Of a stretch of 64,000 nucleotides of DNA, positions 9,576-19,893 are shown piece by piece. The position numbers and the translations under genes were made by a program. The stretch's first letter is position 1, and each line of letters starts with the position of its first letter. Below the pieces are notes generated by a model that saw nothing but the letters and a program-made list of their open reading frames with translations, was not told the origin of the DNA and searched no databases. The stretch comes from an uncultured Lachnospiraceae bacterium. Its GTDB lineage: Bacteria > Bacillota > Clostridia > Lachnospirales > Lachnospiraceae. The DNA is taken from contig CANQHZ010000006.1 of assembly GCA_947623805.1 (NCBI GenBank), positions 1-64,000 of the forward strand, written 5' to 3'.

Positions 9576-10358
9576 TTATTTCACGACAAACGGTTCTTTC
9601 GGCTCAGCCGCGATAATGCTCACACCCGAAAGCTCTCTTTTCAAAAATTCTTCCATATACGGAATAAAGAGCTTTTCTATCCCATAATGTCCCGCGTCTA
9701 TTATGTTAAGTCCCTGCGCTGCCGCGTCTATCCCCGTGTGATGCGAAATATCGCCCGTAATCATGACATCAGCGCCCGCGGCAATCGCGTCCTTTACATA
9801 ATCCCCGCCTGAACCCGGCATGACAGCCGCGCACTCGACTATATCACCGAGCTCGCCAAAAATCTTCACATTCGGCACCTTAAAGCGCTTTTTCACAAAT
9901 TCCGCACAATCCGCCACGCTCATTTTTTCGGAAAGCCTGCCCACGCGCCCGCAGCCCTCTTTCGAGATATCGTCTTCATATGTAACATTCAAAACCTTTC
10001 TGTCCTTTAAAAAGAGCTCATCCGCCGCCGCATCCGCCATGCCCATCACGTCAAAATTCGTGTGCATGGCGTAATAACTGATGTCATTTTGAATAAGCTT
10101 ATATACACGCCTTTGGATAAAGTCGTCCGTCGTTATCCTGTTGAGGCTTTTAAAAATCAAAGGGTGATGCGTAAGCAGCATATCCGCACCTTTCTGCAGC
10201 GCGTCATCTATCACTTCGTCCGTCGCGTCAAGCGCTATGTAAATCGTATTTACATCCTTATCGCGCCTCCCCGCAAGCAGCCCTATGTTGTCCCAGCTCT
10301 CCGCGTACATCGTGGGTGAAAGCGTCTCAAGCATTTCTATTATATCGCCGCACGTCAT
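9576..10358 (-). CDS. Nif3-like dinuclear metal center protein
   Basis: ESWDNIGLLAGR...LLTHHPLIFKSLNRI...YAMHTNFDV...GDISHHTGIDAAAQGLNIIDAGHYGIEK typical of Nif3/YqfO family. Confidence 0.92.
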   Translation of the reverse strand: MTCGDIIEMLETLSPTMYAESWDNIGLLAGRRDKDVNTIYIALDATDEVIDDALQKGADMLLTHHPLIFKSLNRITTDDFIQRRVYKLIQNDISYYAMHTNFDVMGMADAAADELFLKDRKVLNVTYEDDISKEGCGRVGRLSEKMSVADCAEFVKKRFKVPNVKIFGELGDIVECAAVMPGSGGDYVKDAIAAGADVMITGDISHHTGIDAAAQGLNIIDAGHYGIEKLFIPYMEEFLKRELSGVSIIAAEPKEPFVVK

Positions 10359-10378
10359 TGTTTGCCCTCCTCTTTTTA

Positions 10379-10434
10379 TATGCGACAGCTTATACGCAAC
10401 AGCTCATATGCAACAGCTTATATGCCGCAGCTAA
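10379..10434. repeat. Four tandem 14-bp imperfect repeats (consensus TATGCAACAGCTTA)
   Basis: tatgcgacagctta/tacgcaacagctca/tatgcaacagctta/tatgccgcagctaa directly adjacent. Confidence 0.9.
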
Positions 10435-10446
10435 GCATTTGTGATT

Positions 10447-11163
10447 TTAAAAATAATTGCTCAGGCAAAAGTCTATATCCGCGAGCTCACCGTCAAGCTC
10501 CGACGCGCGCTTTTGCTGCCTTTGCGTAGCCGCCGCGCCGTTCTTCAGTCCGCGCCTTATTTTTTCAAGCTTACCTCTCTGATAAATCAAATATTCTTTC
10601 ATCACGGGATTGGCACTCTCAAGCAGTCCTTTCCCATATGTATCAAATATTTTGGTATGCTCACTTTTCTGCCTCTCTTGCTGCCTCTCCTCCACACGCA
10701 CGCTCATCATAGGATAATACTTGCCATCCTCGCAAACCATATCCTCACGCATCGCCACAAATCCGTTTTCGCGCAGATATGCCCTGACTTCGCTAAGCTC
10801 CGATTGCGGCTGCAAAATAATCTGGCTCATCGGCTTTATTACGTCTTTTCCACTTTCCAAGATTGACATAATCAGCCGTCCGCCCATTCCTGCGCAGATT
10901 ATGCCGTCCACCTCTCCCTTTAAAAGCGCCTCCGTACCGTTTGACAGGCGTGTCTGTATATATTCTTCCAGTCCAAGCGCCGCCACATTTGCCCTTGCGT
11001 GCTCAAGCGGACCTTTATTTATATCCATAGCAATCACGCGCCTGCAAATCCCGCGTCTTACAAGCTCTGCCGCGACATAGCCATGGTCACATCCAATATC
11101 CGCAATACACCCGCACGGCTCCACAAGTCTTATGACTGCTTTCATTCTCTCTGACAGTACCAT
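10447..11163 (-). CDS. trmK: tRNA (adenine(22)-N(1))-methyltransferase
   Basis: [18 protein letters not shown]...[13 protein letters not shown]...AGMGGRLI...[14 protein letters not shown]; position after rpoD as in many Firmicutes. Confidence 0.92.
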   Translation of the reverse strand: MVLSERMKAVIRLVEPCGCIADIGCDHGYVAAELVRRGICRRVIAMDINKGPLEHARANVAALGLEEYIQTRLSNGTEALLKGEVDGIICAGMGGRLIMSILESGKDVIKPMSQIILQPQSELSEVRAYLRENGFVAMREDMVCEDGKYYPMMSVRVEERQQERQKSEHTKIFDTYGKGLLESANPVMKEYLIYQRGKLEKIRRGLKNGAAATQRQQKRASELDGELADIDFCLSNYF

Positions 11164-12287
11164 TACTCCAAAAAGTCCTTCAGCTTGCGACTTCTTGACG
11201 GATGGCGCAGCTTTCTGAGCGCTTTCGCCTCTATCTGCCTTATGCGTTCCCTTGTGACATTGAACTCCCTGCCGACTTCTTCGAGCGTCCGCGCCCTGCC
11301 GTCGTCAAGCCCAAACCTAAGACGCAGCACTTTCTGCTCCCTGTCGGTCAGAGTGTCAAGCACTTCCACAAGCTGCTCCTTTAAGAGCGTAAACGCCGCA
11401 GCGTCCGCGGGCACGGGCACGTTGTCATCCTGTATGAAATCTCCGAGATGGCTGTCCTCCTCCTCGCCGATAGGCGTCTCCAGCGAAACCGGCTCCTGCG
11501 AAATTTTTAAAATCTCGCGCACGCGCTCCTCTGGCATATTCATCTCTTTTGCAATCTCCTCGGGAGTCGGCTCGCGTCCGAGCTCCTGCAAAAGCTGCCT
11601 GCTCACGCGGATAAGCTTGTTGATTGTCTCCACCATATGGACGGGTATGCGGATAGTACGCGCCTGGTCCGCGATGGCGCGCGTGATTGCCTGGCGAATC
11701 CACCAAGTCGCATAGGTCGAAAATTTATAGCCTTTTCTGTAGTCAAACTTTTCAACCGCCTTTATAAGGCCGAGATTGCCCTCTTGAATAAGGTCAAGGA
11801 AAAGCATTCCCCTGCCGACGTACCTCTTGGCAATGCTGACGACAAGACGCAGATTTGCCTCCGCAAGACGCTTTTTGGCATCCTCATCGCCAAGCTCCAT
11901 TTTCTTTGCAAGCTCAATCTCCTCATCGGCACTAAGCAGCGGCACCTTGCCTATCTCTTTCAAATACATTCTCACCGGGTCCTCTATGCCTATACCGTCG
12001 GGGATGGACAGGTCGATGTTTTCCATGTCGACTTCTTCCTCGTCCGAGAGCAGAATATCGTCGTCAGGCAAATCATCGTCATCGTCCGTAATGCGCAGAA
12101 CGTCTATATTGTTTTGGTCGAGAAACTCAAGGATTTTTTCAAACTGCTCCTCCTCGAGAGGCATATCCTTGAAAAAATCGCTGATTTCCTGATATTCCAG
12201 CACATTCTTTTTCTTTTTTGCCACTGCCAAAAGTTCTTTTAATTTTGCCTCAAACTTTGCTTGTGTGTTTTCGTCCATTTCGGTCAA
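11163..12287 (-). CDS. rpoD: RNA polymerase primary sigma factor
   Basis: [90 protein letters not shown], region 4 HTH. Confidence 0.98.
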   Translation of the reverse strand: MTEMDENTQAKFEAKLKELLAVAKKKKNVLEYQEISDFFKDMPLEEEQFEKILEFLDQNNIDVLRITDDDDDLPDDDILLSDEEEVDMENIDLSIPDGIGIEDPVRMYLKEIGKVPLLSADEEIELAKKMELGDEDAKKRLAEANLRLVVSIAKRYVGRGMLFLDLIQEGNLGLIKAVEKFDYRKGYKFSTYATWWIRQAITRAIADQARTIRIPVHMVETINKLIRVSRQLLQELGREPTPEEIAKEMNMPEERVREILKISQEPVSLETPIGEEEDSHLGDFIQDDNVPVPADAAAFTLLKEQLVEVLDTLTDREQKVLRLRFGLDDGRARTLEEVGREFNVTRERIRQIEAKALRKLRHPSRSRKLKDFLE

Positions 12288-12312
12288 TCCTCCATACCAT
12301 ATATTTTTATCC

Positions 12313-14100
12313 TTATTTTAAAGAAATATGCGTTTTGCTAAGTTCTTCCAGTGCCTTTCTCCCCGCTAAGACCTTGTTCTGCGCCGCAAGGTCCACGCTT
12401 GACCTGGCAGAATGGTAATCAAAGCTGTTCTTCTTTAAGTTAATCAGAATATCATTAAACGCCTTTTCCTGCTCCTGCTCGCTTTCCAGCCTTGGAAGCT
12501 GCGTCGTAAAAAGTGATGCCGCCTCGTTCTGCTCCGCCTCGTCCTCAAACATATTTATAATCTTAGCAGGGCTGAAACTGTCATTTTCTATGTCGTCAAA
12601 CATGCGCTCCGCCACCCGCGCATAGAGCTCCTCCGTAAAATCTTCGGGCGTGACATAGCTCTTGATTTTGGGATAAAGCTGCGGATATTCACTAATCCAT
12701 GTAAGAAACAGTCGTTGAATTTTCTTTGAATTTTCCTCGGGTGTCTTTTTGTTTCTGCTCTGGATGCCTGAGCGCGGTCTTTCGATAGGGACGGCATAGC
12801 CCCCCGTTTTAGCCGCCATGCTTACCACAAGCTTTCTTAAATTTTCAAAGCCCATGTGGTACTTATCCGCAATCGCCTCTATGTAATTTTCGCGCTCTAT
12901 ATCCTCCGAAAATTCGCACAACCTTCGGGCTATCTGATTGTGAAAATTCGTTTTTTCCTCCGGGTCATTCATGTCAAAGTCGCGCTCCATCATCCTGATT
13001 TCAAACATAAACGAATTTTCCGCATTATCTATGCGCTCCTGAAAGGCTGCCTGTCCAAGATTTTTGATAAATTCGTCCGGGTCCTTGTAGGGCGACATAT
13101 TTATGATTTTTCCCGACATTCCCGCCGACCTCAATATGCCAATCGCCCTGAGCGCCGCCTTGACGCCCGCGCCGTCGCTGTCATAGGCAAGCAGCACGTC
13201 TTTCGTATACTTCTTAATGACGCCTGCCTGTCCCGCCGTAAACGCCGTGCCAAGCGATGCTACCGCCTGCGTAAAGCCCGCCTGGTGCATGCTTATGACG
13301 TCCATATACCCCTCGCACAAGATTATATTGCCTGTCCGCGCCGCCCGCGCATAATTCATGCCGTAGAGGTTACGGCTCTTGTCGAAGATTTCGGTCTCGG
13401 GCGAATTGAGATACTTAGGTCCGCTGTCGCTGTCACCCATAATGCGCCCCCCAAAGCCTATGACGCGCCCGTTTATGTCCTGAATAGGAAACATAACACG
13501 GTTCCAAAACTGCGTCGTAGTGCCGCGCCGCTCGTTATTCTTTGCAAGTCCGGCAGCTATTATAAGCTCGTCGTTAAATCCCTTTTGACGAAGATAACTA
13601 AGCAATTCCTCACCCTTTACAGGCGCATATCCCAATCCAAATTTCTTGCGTGTTTCATCGGAAAGCTCACGCTTGTCCAAATATTCCTTTGCTTTTTCGC
13701 CTCTCTGACTGCGAAGCTGGTAATAATAAAACTTTGCCGTCTCCTTGTTTATCTCCAAAAGCCTCTGCCGCCTGCTCTCCTTGCGCTTAGCCTCCTCTGA
13801 ATACTCCGCCTGCGGAAGCTCTATCCCCACTCTATCAGCAAGTATCTTGAGCGCCTCCGGGAAAGTGCAGTTTTCATATTTCATGACAAACGTAACTACA
13901 TTGCCGCCCTCCCCGCATCCAAAGCATTTATAAATCTGCCTCGCACCGTTTACCGAAAAAGAGGGCGTCTTTTCACTATGAAAAGGACAGCAGCACATAT
14001 AGTTGCTACCTTTCCTTTGCAGCCGCACATAGCCCGAAATCACCTCGACTATGTCATTCCTCTGCCGCACTTCCTCGACAAGCTCCTCCGGATAATACAT
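12313..14100 (-). CDS. dnaG: DNA primase
   Basis: N-terminal CHC2 zinc finger [14 protein letters not shown]...[31 protein letters not shown]; adjacent to rpoD. Confidence 0.98.
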   Translation of the reverse strand: MYYPEELVEEVRQRNDIVEVISGYVRLQRKGSNYMCCCPFHSEKTPSFSVNGARQIYKCFGCGEGGNVVTFVMKYENCTFPEALKILADRVGIELPQAEYSEEAKRKESRRQRLLEINKETAKFYYYQLRSQRGEKAKEYLDKRELSDETRKKFGLGYAPVKGEELLSYLRQKGFNDELIIAAGLAKNNERRGTTTQFWNRVMFPIQDINGRVIGFGGRIMGDSDSGPKYLNSPETEIFDKSRNLYGMNYARAARTGNIILCEGYMDVISMHQAGFTQAVASLGTAFTAGQAGVIKKYTKDVLLAYDSDGAGVKAALRAIGILRSAGMSGKIINMSPYKDPDEFIKNLGQAAFQERIDNAENSFMFEIRMMERDFDMNDPEEKTNFHNQIARRLCEFSEDIERENYIEAIADKYHMGFENLRKLVVSMAAKTGGYAVPIERPRSGIQSRNKKTPEENSKKIQRLFLTWISEYPQLYPKIKSYVTPEDFTEELYARVAERMFDDIENDSFSPAKIINMFEDEAEQNEAASLFTTQLPRLESEQEQEKAFNDILINLKKNSFDYHSARSSVDLAAQNKVLAGRKALEELSKTHISLK

Positions 14101-14135
14101 ATCTCCTGTTTCACCCCCAAAGCCTTATGAATTGA

Positions 14136-15143
14136 TTAGTTTTTCTGCCAAAACTTAGGCACATACAAATCATTGTACAGTGCTACCGCAAACCTATCCG
14201 TCATAGAGCTTATGTAATCACATACCACGCGTTCCCGCGGCTCGCCCCTGAAACCAAGCTCGAGATAAAACTTCGGAAGTTCCTCCGTATGGCTCATATA
14301 GTATTCATAAAGCGTCTTGACAAGAGAGACCGCCTTGCCTTCCTCATGCTTTGCTATCGGATTTTTGTACACCCTGTCGTACATAAAGCTCCTGAGATTT
14401 TTCATCGCAAGCTCGACCTCCGGCGACATTTTCACATCGTCCGTTCCCTTGCTGTTTCTCACTATATCATGTATAAAATTGTTAAGCCTCTCGCGCGGCG
14501 TATATCCTACGACCTCGCCAATCTCGCGCGGCACATCGTCCTCCTTTAAAATGCCCGCTCGCACGGCATCGTCCATATCATGGTAAGTATAGGCAATCTT
14601 ATCCGAAAAGCGCACTATCTTGCCCTCCAGCGTAGCCGGCATACTTGACGTCTGGTGATTTAATATCCCGTCGCGCACCTCCCAGGTAAGATTAAGTCCC
14701 TCGCCGTCCTTCTCTATTATTTCTACAGTGCGCACACTCTGTTCATTGTGCATAAAGCCAAGCGGGCACACCTCCGCAAGCGCACGCTCGCCGGCATGTC
14801 CAAAAGGCGTGTGCCCCAAATCATGCCCCAAGGCTATAGCCTCGACAAGCTCCTCGTTTAACTGCAGCGCCCTCGCTATGGTACGCGCATTCTGCGATAC
14901 CTCAAGCGTATGAGTGAGCCTCGTCCTGTAATGGTCGCTCTCAGGCGAAAGAAAAACCTGCGTCTTATCCTTTAACCTGCGAAACGATTTTGAATGGATA
15001 ATACGGTCCCTGTCGCGCTGAAAAACGGGACGTATATCACATTCAGGTTCCTCCTTGTCGCGCCCTCTTGAATTAACGCTGAGCGTAGCGTATGGGCTCA
15101 AATATTCACGCTCCCACTGCTCTAAGCTCTCACGAACCAACAT
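14136..15143 (-). CDS. dgt: Deoxyguanosinetriphosphate triphosphohydrolase-like protein
   Basis: SFRRLKDKTQVF...TRLTHTLEVSQNAR...ALGHDLGHTPFGHAGE HD domain. Start placed at MLVRESLEQW. Confidence 0.95.
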   Translation of the reverse strand: MLVRESLEQWEREYLSPYATLSVNSRGRDKEEPECDIRPVFQRDRDRIIHSKSFRRLKDKTQVFLSPESDHYRTRLTHTLEVSQNARTIARALQLNEELVEAIALGHDLGHTPFGHAGERALAEVCPLGFMHNEQSVRTVEIIEKDGEGLNLTWEVRDGILNHQTSSMPATLEGKIVRFSDKIAYTYHDMDDAVRAGILKEDDVPREIGEVVGYTPRERLNNFIHDIVRNSKGTDDVKMSPEVELAMKNLRSFMYDRVYKNPIAKHEEGKAVSLVKTLYEYYMSHTEELPKFYLELGFRGEPRERVVCDYISSMTDRFAVALYNDLYVPKFWQKN

Positions 15144-15390
15144 AAATGCCACACCTCCAAATGCGCTGCTTTTCACTATATATCTACACCAAATAAAATC
15201 TAATCTGCGCAGCGACATAATACTCAAATTTAATGTCCATATATTTATAATATTACGCGCTGCCGCTTAAATTCCTTTTTTTATTTGCATATTTTTACAA
15301 CGACACTTCGGGCATATATATACGACAAAAAATCGTTTAAATCCACTGCCTTACCGCGTGCTCTAAACGATTTCCAAACAATTTCTTTAA

Positions 15391-15474
15391 TGCGGAAAGT
15401 GGGACTTGAACCCACACGTCCTTGCGGACACAAGATCCTTAGTCTTGCCTGTCTGCCAATTCCAGCATTCCCGC
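15391..15474 (-). tRNA. tRNA-Leu(AAG)
   Basis: Reverse strand GCGGGAATGCTGGAATTGGCAGACAGGCAAGACTAAGGATCTTGTGTCCGCAAGGACGTGTGGGTTCAAGTCCCACTTTCCGCA; class II tRNA; anticodon stem CAAGA/TCTTG, loop CTAAGGA gives anticodon AAG. Confidence 0.93.
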
Positions 15475-15697
15475 ATAACAGCAATATGTAATTTACTTTT
15501 ATACAATTAACCAATTAACATTATCGCCGTAACAAACTATATGTTACCACTTTATATCTTATATGTCAACACTTATTTTTTGTTTTTCTAAAATATTTTT
15601 CCCAATATTTTTTCCGCGTTGGCAGCATTTATAAAATTCCTCTTTTGCTATCGACAGTTAGAAAATTTTGAAAATTTTCAAAAAATAATAAAAGCAG

Positions 15698-15726
15698 TTG
15701 ACATTGACTCTTAAAAAGTGTAGAAT
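15698..15726 (+). promoter_or_regulatory. Sigma-A type promoter for tRNA-Leu(CAG)
   Basis: TTGACA-17 nt-TAGAAT immediately upstream of the tRNA. Confidence 0.85.
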
Positions 15727-15737
15727 ATTTTTTGTCC

Positions 15738-15821
15738 GCAGGAGTGGTGGAATTGGCAGACGCGCAGGCTTCAGGTGCCTGTGGTAGCAATACCGTGTGG
15801 GTTCAAGTCCCATCTCCTGCA
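15738..15821 (+). tRNA. tRNA-Leu(CAG)
   Basis: GCAGGAGTGGTGGAATTGGCAGACGCGCAGGCTTCAGGTGCCTG...GTTCAAGTCCCATCTCCTGCA; loop TTCAGGT. Confidence 0.97.
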
Positions 15822-15827
15822 TATTCA

Positions 15828-15868
15828 AAGCGAAATCGCATTGGTTTAATGGCGGTTTCGCTTTTTTA
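15828..15868 (+). terminator. Rho-independent terminator after tRNA-Leu(CAG)
   Basis: AAAGCGAAATCGC...GCGGTTTCGCTTTTTT hairpin plus T-run. Confidence 0.85.
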
Positions 15869-15987
15869 TATGCATCGTGGCAATCTTTTCTGGCTCTTAT
15901 AATCCGCGTTTATATTACGCTATATGCGCTGCGGCAATTTAATTTTGCTCTGTTTACCTGCTGAATTTTTGTCATCACTCGTGAGCC

Positions 15988-16848
15988 CTATTCATGCGGC
16001 TTCTGATAAAAGCGTCCTGAAATCTGCTGGGTATTTATGACGTTTACAAACGCTTTCGGATCAACCTTTTTGATGTCGTCAATTATCTTTTTGCACTCCG
16101 CTCGCGATACTACCGAATACACAATTTTGCGTTCCTGATGCTCATATGAGCCCTCACCGCTTATAATAGTCGCGCTATGGTTGCTCTCCTTTGATATTAC
16201 CTCGTATACTCCAGCCGCGTTGTTTGTCACGACAAGCAGGGTGTGCTGCCTGTATTGCTTGTACAGCATGTGAAGTACCTGCGTCGAGGTATACTGGAAA
16301 ATAATCGAGTACAGCGCCTTGTCCCAGCCGAACATTATGCCCGCGATAAGCAGAAGCACGGCATTAAAGCCCAGAATTACATTGAACGAATCCACACCTT
16401 TTCTGTCGGACAGGAAAATCGCGATAAAATCAGTGCCGCCCGTGGTCGCGTTCATCATCAGACAAAGGCTTATGACAGCACCGTTGACAAGACCGCCGAA
16501 TATGCTTATCAGCAGTATGTCGTAGGTGATAGGAAAGCTTGGCAACACGTCGGTAAGAATGTTTGTGAGCATTATGGTGAGCACTGAATACAGCGTGAAT
16601 TTTTTGCCAATATAGCGAAAGCCTATATAAATAGGTATCAGGTTCAGCAGCACATTTATAAGCGTGTACGGCAGGCTGATATTGGCGAACATCTCAAACG
16701 CACGCTGAATAAGCAGCGTAAGCCCCGTGGCACCGCCCGGATAAAGGCCTCCTGTACGCACGAAAGATTTGATATTAATTGCCATCACAGCTGAGGCTAT
16801 ACACAATACGACTATTCTTTTAAAATCTTCTTTAAAGCTGAATTTCAT
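15988..16848 (-). CDS. YitT family membrane protein (DUF2179 C-terminal domain)
   Basis: Multiple TM helices; GGLYPGGATGLTLL, NATTGGTDFIA; C-terminal VISRAEC/IDDIKKVDPKAFVNVINTQQISGRFYQ typical. Confidence 0.9.
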   Translation of the reverse strand: MKFSFKEDFKRIVVLCIASAVMAINIKSFVRTGGLYPGGATGLTLLIQRAFEMFANISLPYTLINVLLNLIPIYIGFRYIGKKFTLYSVLTIMLTNILTDVLPSFPITYDILLISIFGGLVNGAVISLCLMMNATTGGTDFIAIFLSDRKGVDSFNVILGFNAVLLLIAGIMFGWDKALYSIIFQYTSTQVLHMLYKQYRQHTLLVVTNNAAGVYEVISKESNHSATIISGEGSYEHQERKIVYSVVSRAECKKIIDDIKKVDPKAFVNVINTQQISGRFYQKPHE

Positions 16849-17039
16849 TGGCGTCTTTCACTCCTGTTTGATTTGGTTTGCATTAGCTTTATTTGTTAAA
16901 ATGTTGATTACATTTTGGGTACTGTTTTAATTGTTGCACAATTTATTATATTATAACAGTTTTTCCATTTTTATGCGAGCGGCAATCCGCAACAATTTTC
17001 ACATTATCAATTATAACAAATGCCTAATTTAAAGAACGC

Positions 17040-17076
17040 AAAAAGGACATGCAGTATTGCGCAGCATGTCCTTTTT
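17040..17076. terminator. Bidirectional terminator hairpin
   Basis: AAAAAGGACATGC-loop-GCATGTCCTTTTT. Confidence 0.85.
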
Positions 17077-17141
17077 ATATATTATCTGATTTTTCTTTTT
17101 TATACAAAAATAATAGTAATATCGTTGGATAAATTAAATAA

Positions 17142-17825
17142 CTAATCAAAAATCACTCTTATGCCTGCTGCCTGCAGTGCCCGTGGATCAGCGGAATATA
17201 TGGTAGTCGGTTGAGGATCATAGGGTATGTACTTGTCAGGCACTTGGGCATATGTCTTGCAAAAACGATAGTAAGCTACCGTGCCGCCTTTTGCTATATT
17301 GTCTTCTATCTGCGGGTCAAAAACATATTCAACGCCGTCAATATTCGCAACTACCCAAGTATGTCCGGTATATCCTCCACTTGCCTTGTGCGTCTTTCCC
17401 GATACCAAGTAGCTGTTCAACCCTATCGCTTTCAGCATTTCTGAATATATATATGAATAATCGTCACATACTCCCGTCGCGCTTATCAATGCTACATATC
17501 CTATGTAATCTCCATAAGTCACAAAGCTTAAGGGATCAGCAGCCACAAGCTCAAAGCCTGGCGTACCATACTGCATATACGCTATGAGCCAGTCATAGCA
17601 TGCTTTAGCCTTGTCATACGTGGTCATTTCCTGTGTTGTTATCTGCGATAAGAGATAAGTTATCATTTCATCCAAAGGCTGTGACCCTGACGGCGTATCT
17701 GTTGGAGTGACTGCCGCTGAGTTTAAAATGTCTGCCGTTGAATTGCCAGCTGCACATACAGTGATGGAACAGAGCATCACTGTCGCCATCATTGCGGCTA
17801 TCATTTTGCAAATCTTTTTCTTCAT
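17142..17825 (-). CDS. Secreted transglutaminase-like domain protein
   Basis: Signal peptide MKKKICKMIAAMMATVMLCSITVCAAG; TGVCDDYSYIYSEMLKAIGLNSYLVSG...GYTGHTWVVANIDGVEYVFDPQ catalytic Cys/His/Asp. Confidence 0.85.
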   Translation of the reverse strand: MKKKICKMIAAMMATVMLCSITVCAAGNSTADILNSAAVTPTDTPSGSQPLDEMITYLLSQITTQEMTTYDKAKACYDWLIAYMQYGTPGFELVAADPLSFVTYGDYIGYVALISATGVCDDYSYIYSEMLKAIGLNSYLVSGKTHKASGGYTGHTWVVANIDGVEYVFDPQIEDNIAKGGTVAYYRFCKTYAQVPDKYIPYDPQPTTIYSADPRALQAAGIRVIFD

Positions 17826-17979
17826 CTTATTCCTCCATTCCGCCGTTTCTATGCGGCAATTCAAAATAATTAGTAAGGGACTTGTTTATGCTTTTTCATG
17901 TTGTTTTTCACTAATTTGTAGATTTTGCTAGATTGTATATTGTAAAAAAGAGTTTTTTAATTGGTTGTTTATTAGTTTG

Positions 17980-18293
17980 TTATTCTAGGCTTTCAATGCA
18001 GTCGATATAATCCTTGCATGTTTCATCGCCATATGAATAATCTATACTCCACCCTGAACCGTCAGCATAAAATTCCGCACATTTATTATTATCTACTCCA
18101 TCGAAACTTCTGTAGATATTTCCTCAGCAATCGTTTCACTTTGCTGTGCAATTTCCTCTGATGTAACTTCTGTTTCATCAACATTTTGGACTGTTGCAAC
18201 GCTTTCATCAGAATTGGCGGGTTTTGAACCGCACGAAGTTAATCCAAGCATGGTTGCCGTCAACACTGATACAATCAATAACTTTCTCCTCAT
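17980..18293 (-). pseudogene. Small lipoprotein gene with apparent frameshift near 18100
   Basis: ORF 18093..18293 has lipobox LTSC; downstream -1 frame stays open and reads SFDGVDNNKCAEFYADGSGWSIDYSYGDETCKDYIDCIESLE* to 17980. Confidence 0.5.
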
Positions 18294-18504
18294 TTTGTCT
18301 CCCTCTTTTCATATAATTTTTAGACTATTGCAAAACCCTTTTTCACAAATGCCGGATTTCAATGGCATTGCCATAATCACCTGCATTTATCTGAACGTTT
18401 ATATTCTAACATATATCCTTTTTGTTTTCAACTATTAGATGAATATTTATCAACCGTATGTGTAAATATGTAACTTATACTAACAGTTGAAAGGACTTGA
18501 ACTA

Positions 18505-18801
18505 ATGGAAAATAATATTGCAAAACGGTTGATTCAATTAAGGGAAAAATATAATTATTCCCAGACCTTTGTCGCCAAGCGAATCGGGGTTACGCCGTCG
18601 CTTATCAGCGCATATGAAAAAATGGAAAGAAAGCCGAGTTTGGAAAAGCTTGTGGCGCTTGCGGATATATACCATGTATCCACCGACTATCTGCTTGGCA
18701 GGACTTATAAGGATGACAGTTCAAAGATAATTAATGTTGAGCATTTGACTGATAATCAGATAAGAATATTGCGTGATTTGGTTGAAACTATGAATAAATA
18801 A
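18505..18801 (+). CDS. XRE-family HTH transcriptional regulator
   Basis: MENNIAKRLIQLREKYNYSQTFVAKRIGVTPSLISAYEKMERKPSLEKLVALADIYHVSTDYLLGRT. Confidence 0.93.
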   Translation: MENNIAKRLIQLREKYNYSQTFVAKRIGVTPSLISAYEKMERKPSLEKLVALADIYHVSTDYLLGRTYKDDSSKIINVEHLTDNQIRILRDLVETMNK

Positions 18802-18930
18802 ACAGCCGCCAAACATAGTTTTTGCTCTTGGCAAAATCCTATGTTTGACAGCCATTTAATTGTTATAATTGATGTGTTTAATCACATATACAATTTCTGT
18901 TTTTTAATACTCTCGCACAATCTCGCCAAA

Positions 18931-19350
18931 TTACAGATATTTCTTAAGCTCATTTATAAGCTCGTCATACTCCGCATCTGTCAGGGTTTTCTGCTTGGGA
19001 TCCATTGCGAATGTGCCGCCCCATTCAAACTCGTCCTTGTATTTGGGCACGAGGTGGAAATGAAGATGATGGCCTGTGTCGCCGTATGCGCCGTAATTAA
19101 CCTTGTCGGGCGAAAATGCCTTGTGGATTGCCTCGGCTACGTGATTTACGTCTGCGAAGAAAGCGTTCCTCTGTTCATCTGTAAGCTCTGTAATCTCGCT
19201 TACGTGATACTTGCTCGCCACAATCACCCTGCCCTTATGGCTCTGCTCCTTAAAAAGATACACCTTAGTCGCGTCAAGCTCACAAATCTTGATTCCAAAC
19301 TTCGCCACCAATTCACCCTCAACGCAATATGAACAATTATTGTCTATCAT
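18931..19350 (-). CDS. HIT family protein
   Basis: CSYCVEGE...GRVIVASKYHV...NYGAYGDTGHHLHFHLVPKY (HxHxHxx). Confidence 0.93.
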   Translation of the reverse strand: MIDNNCSYCVEGELVAKFGIKICELDATKVYLFKEQSHKGRVIVASKYHVSEITELTDEQRNAFFADVNHVAEAIHKAFSPDKVNYGAYGDTGHHLHFHLVPKYKDEFEWGGTFAMDPKQKTLTDAEYDELINELKKYL

Positions 19351-19464
19351 AATGAAATACCTCCGTTTCTACTGCAATATATTTATTGTTATTATCCTTA
19401 TACATATATAATCATAAAAAACTATTCAATAATATAAAATCTAATCACATATAAACTTTTACTG

Positions 19465-19770
19465 CTACGCATTTTTCAGCTTTTCAAAATGCCTCTCTAA
19501 AAGCGCCACTACCTCATCTTTGTCCGATAGCTTGTCAAGTATCACCACTGAGCCGAAACAATCGTCATACTGGAAAATAAGCTTATACGGATCGCCCTTT
19601 ATCATAAACTGCGCATCGCCCTCATACGGCTGGAACATTTCCTTTCCGTATTCGTCCGCTATGCTCTGCGCAAGCATCTTGACAGGATCAGAGCCATACT
19701 TATAATTTCCCGCCGTATCAAGCACTATCCAGCCGTCCTCCTCAGTAATCATATTTATCTTATATAACAC
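19465..19770 (-). CDS. Hypothetical protein, 101 aa
   Basis: Intact ORF in the intergenic interval, consistent strand; no family recognised. Confidence 0.7.
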   Translation of the reverse strand: MLYKINMITEEDGWIVLDTAGNYKYGSDPVKMLAQSIADEYGKEMFQPYEGDAQFMIKGDPYKLIFQYDDCFGSVVILDKLSDKDEVVALLERHFEKLKNA

Positions 19771-19893
19771 TTAAAATCCCTCATTTCTGTCAAACTTATG
19801 TCAGTCCATCTCACTTTACTCGAATATCCAAAGCATAAAGGCATCACCCAAATACAAGTGATGCCCTTATCCATCTTATCAACAATAAAAATA

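Noticed and set aside
12781-13455. C6 runs in dnaG (near 12790 and 13447), and C6 at 34387
   Set aside because: Within intact conserved frames and only 6 long; no frame interruption.
12856-13800. 314-aa plus-strand ORF antisense to dnaG
   Set aside because: Lies entirely opposite the conserved primase; Arg/Tyr-rich translation typical of a shadow frame.
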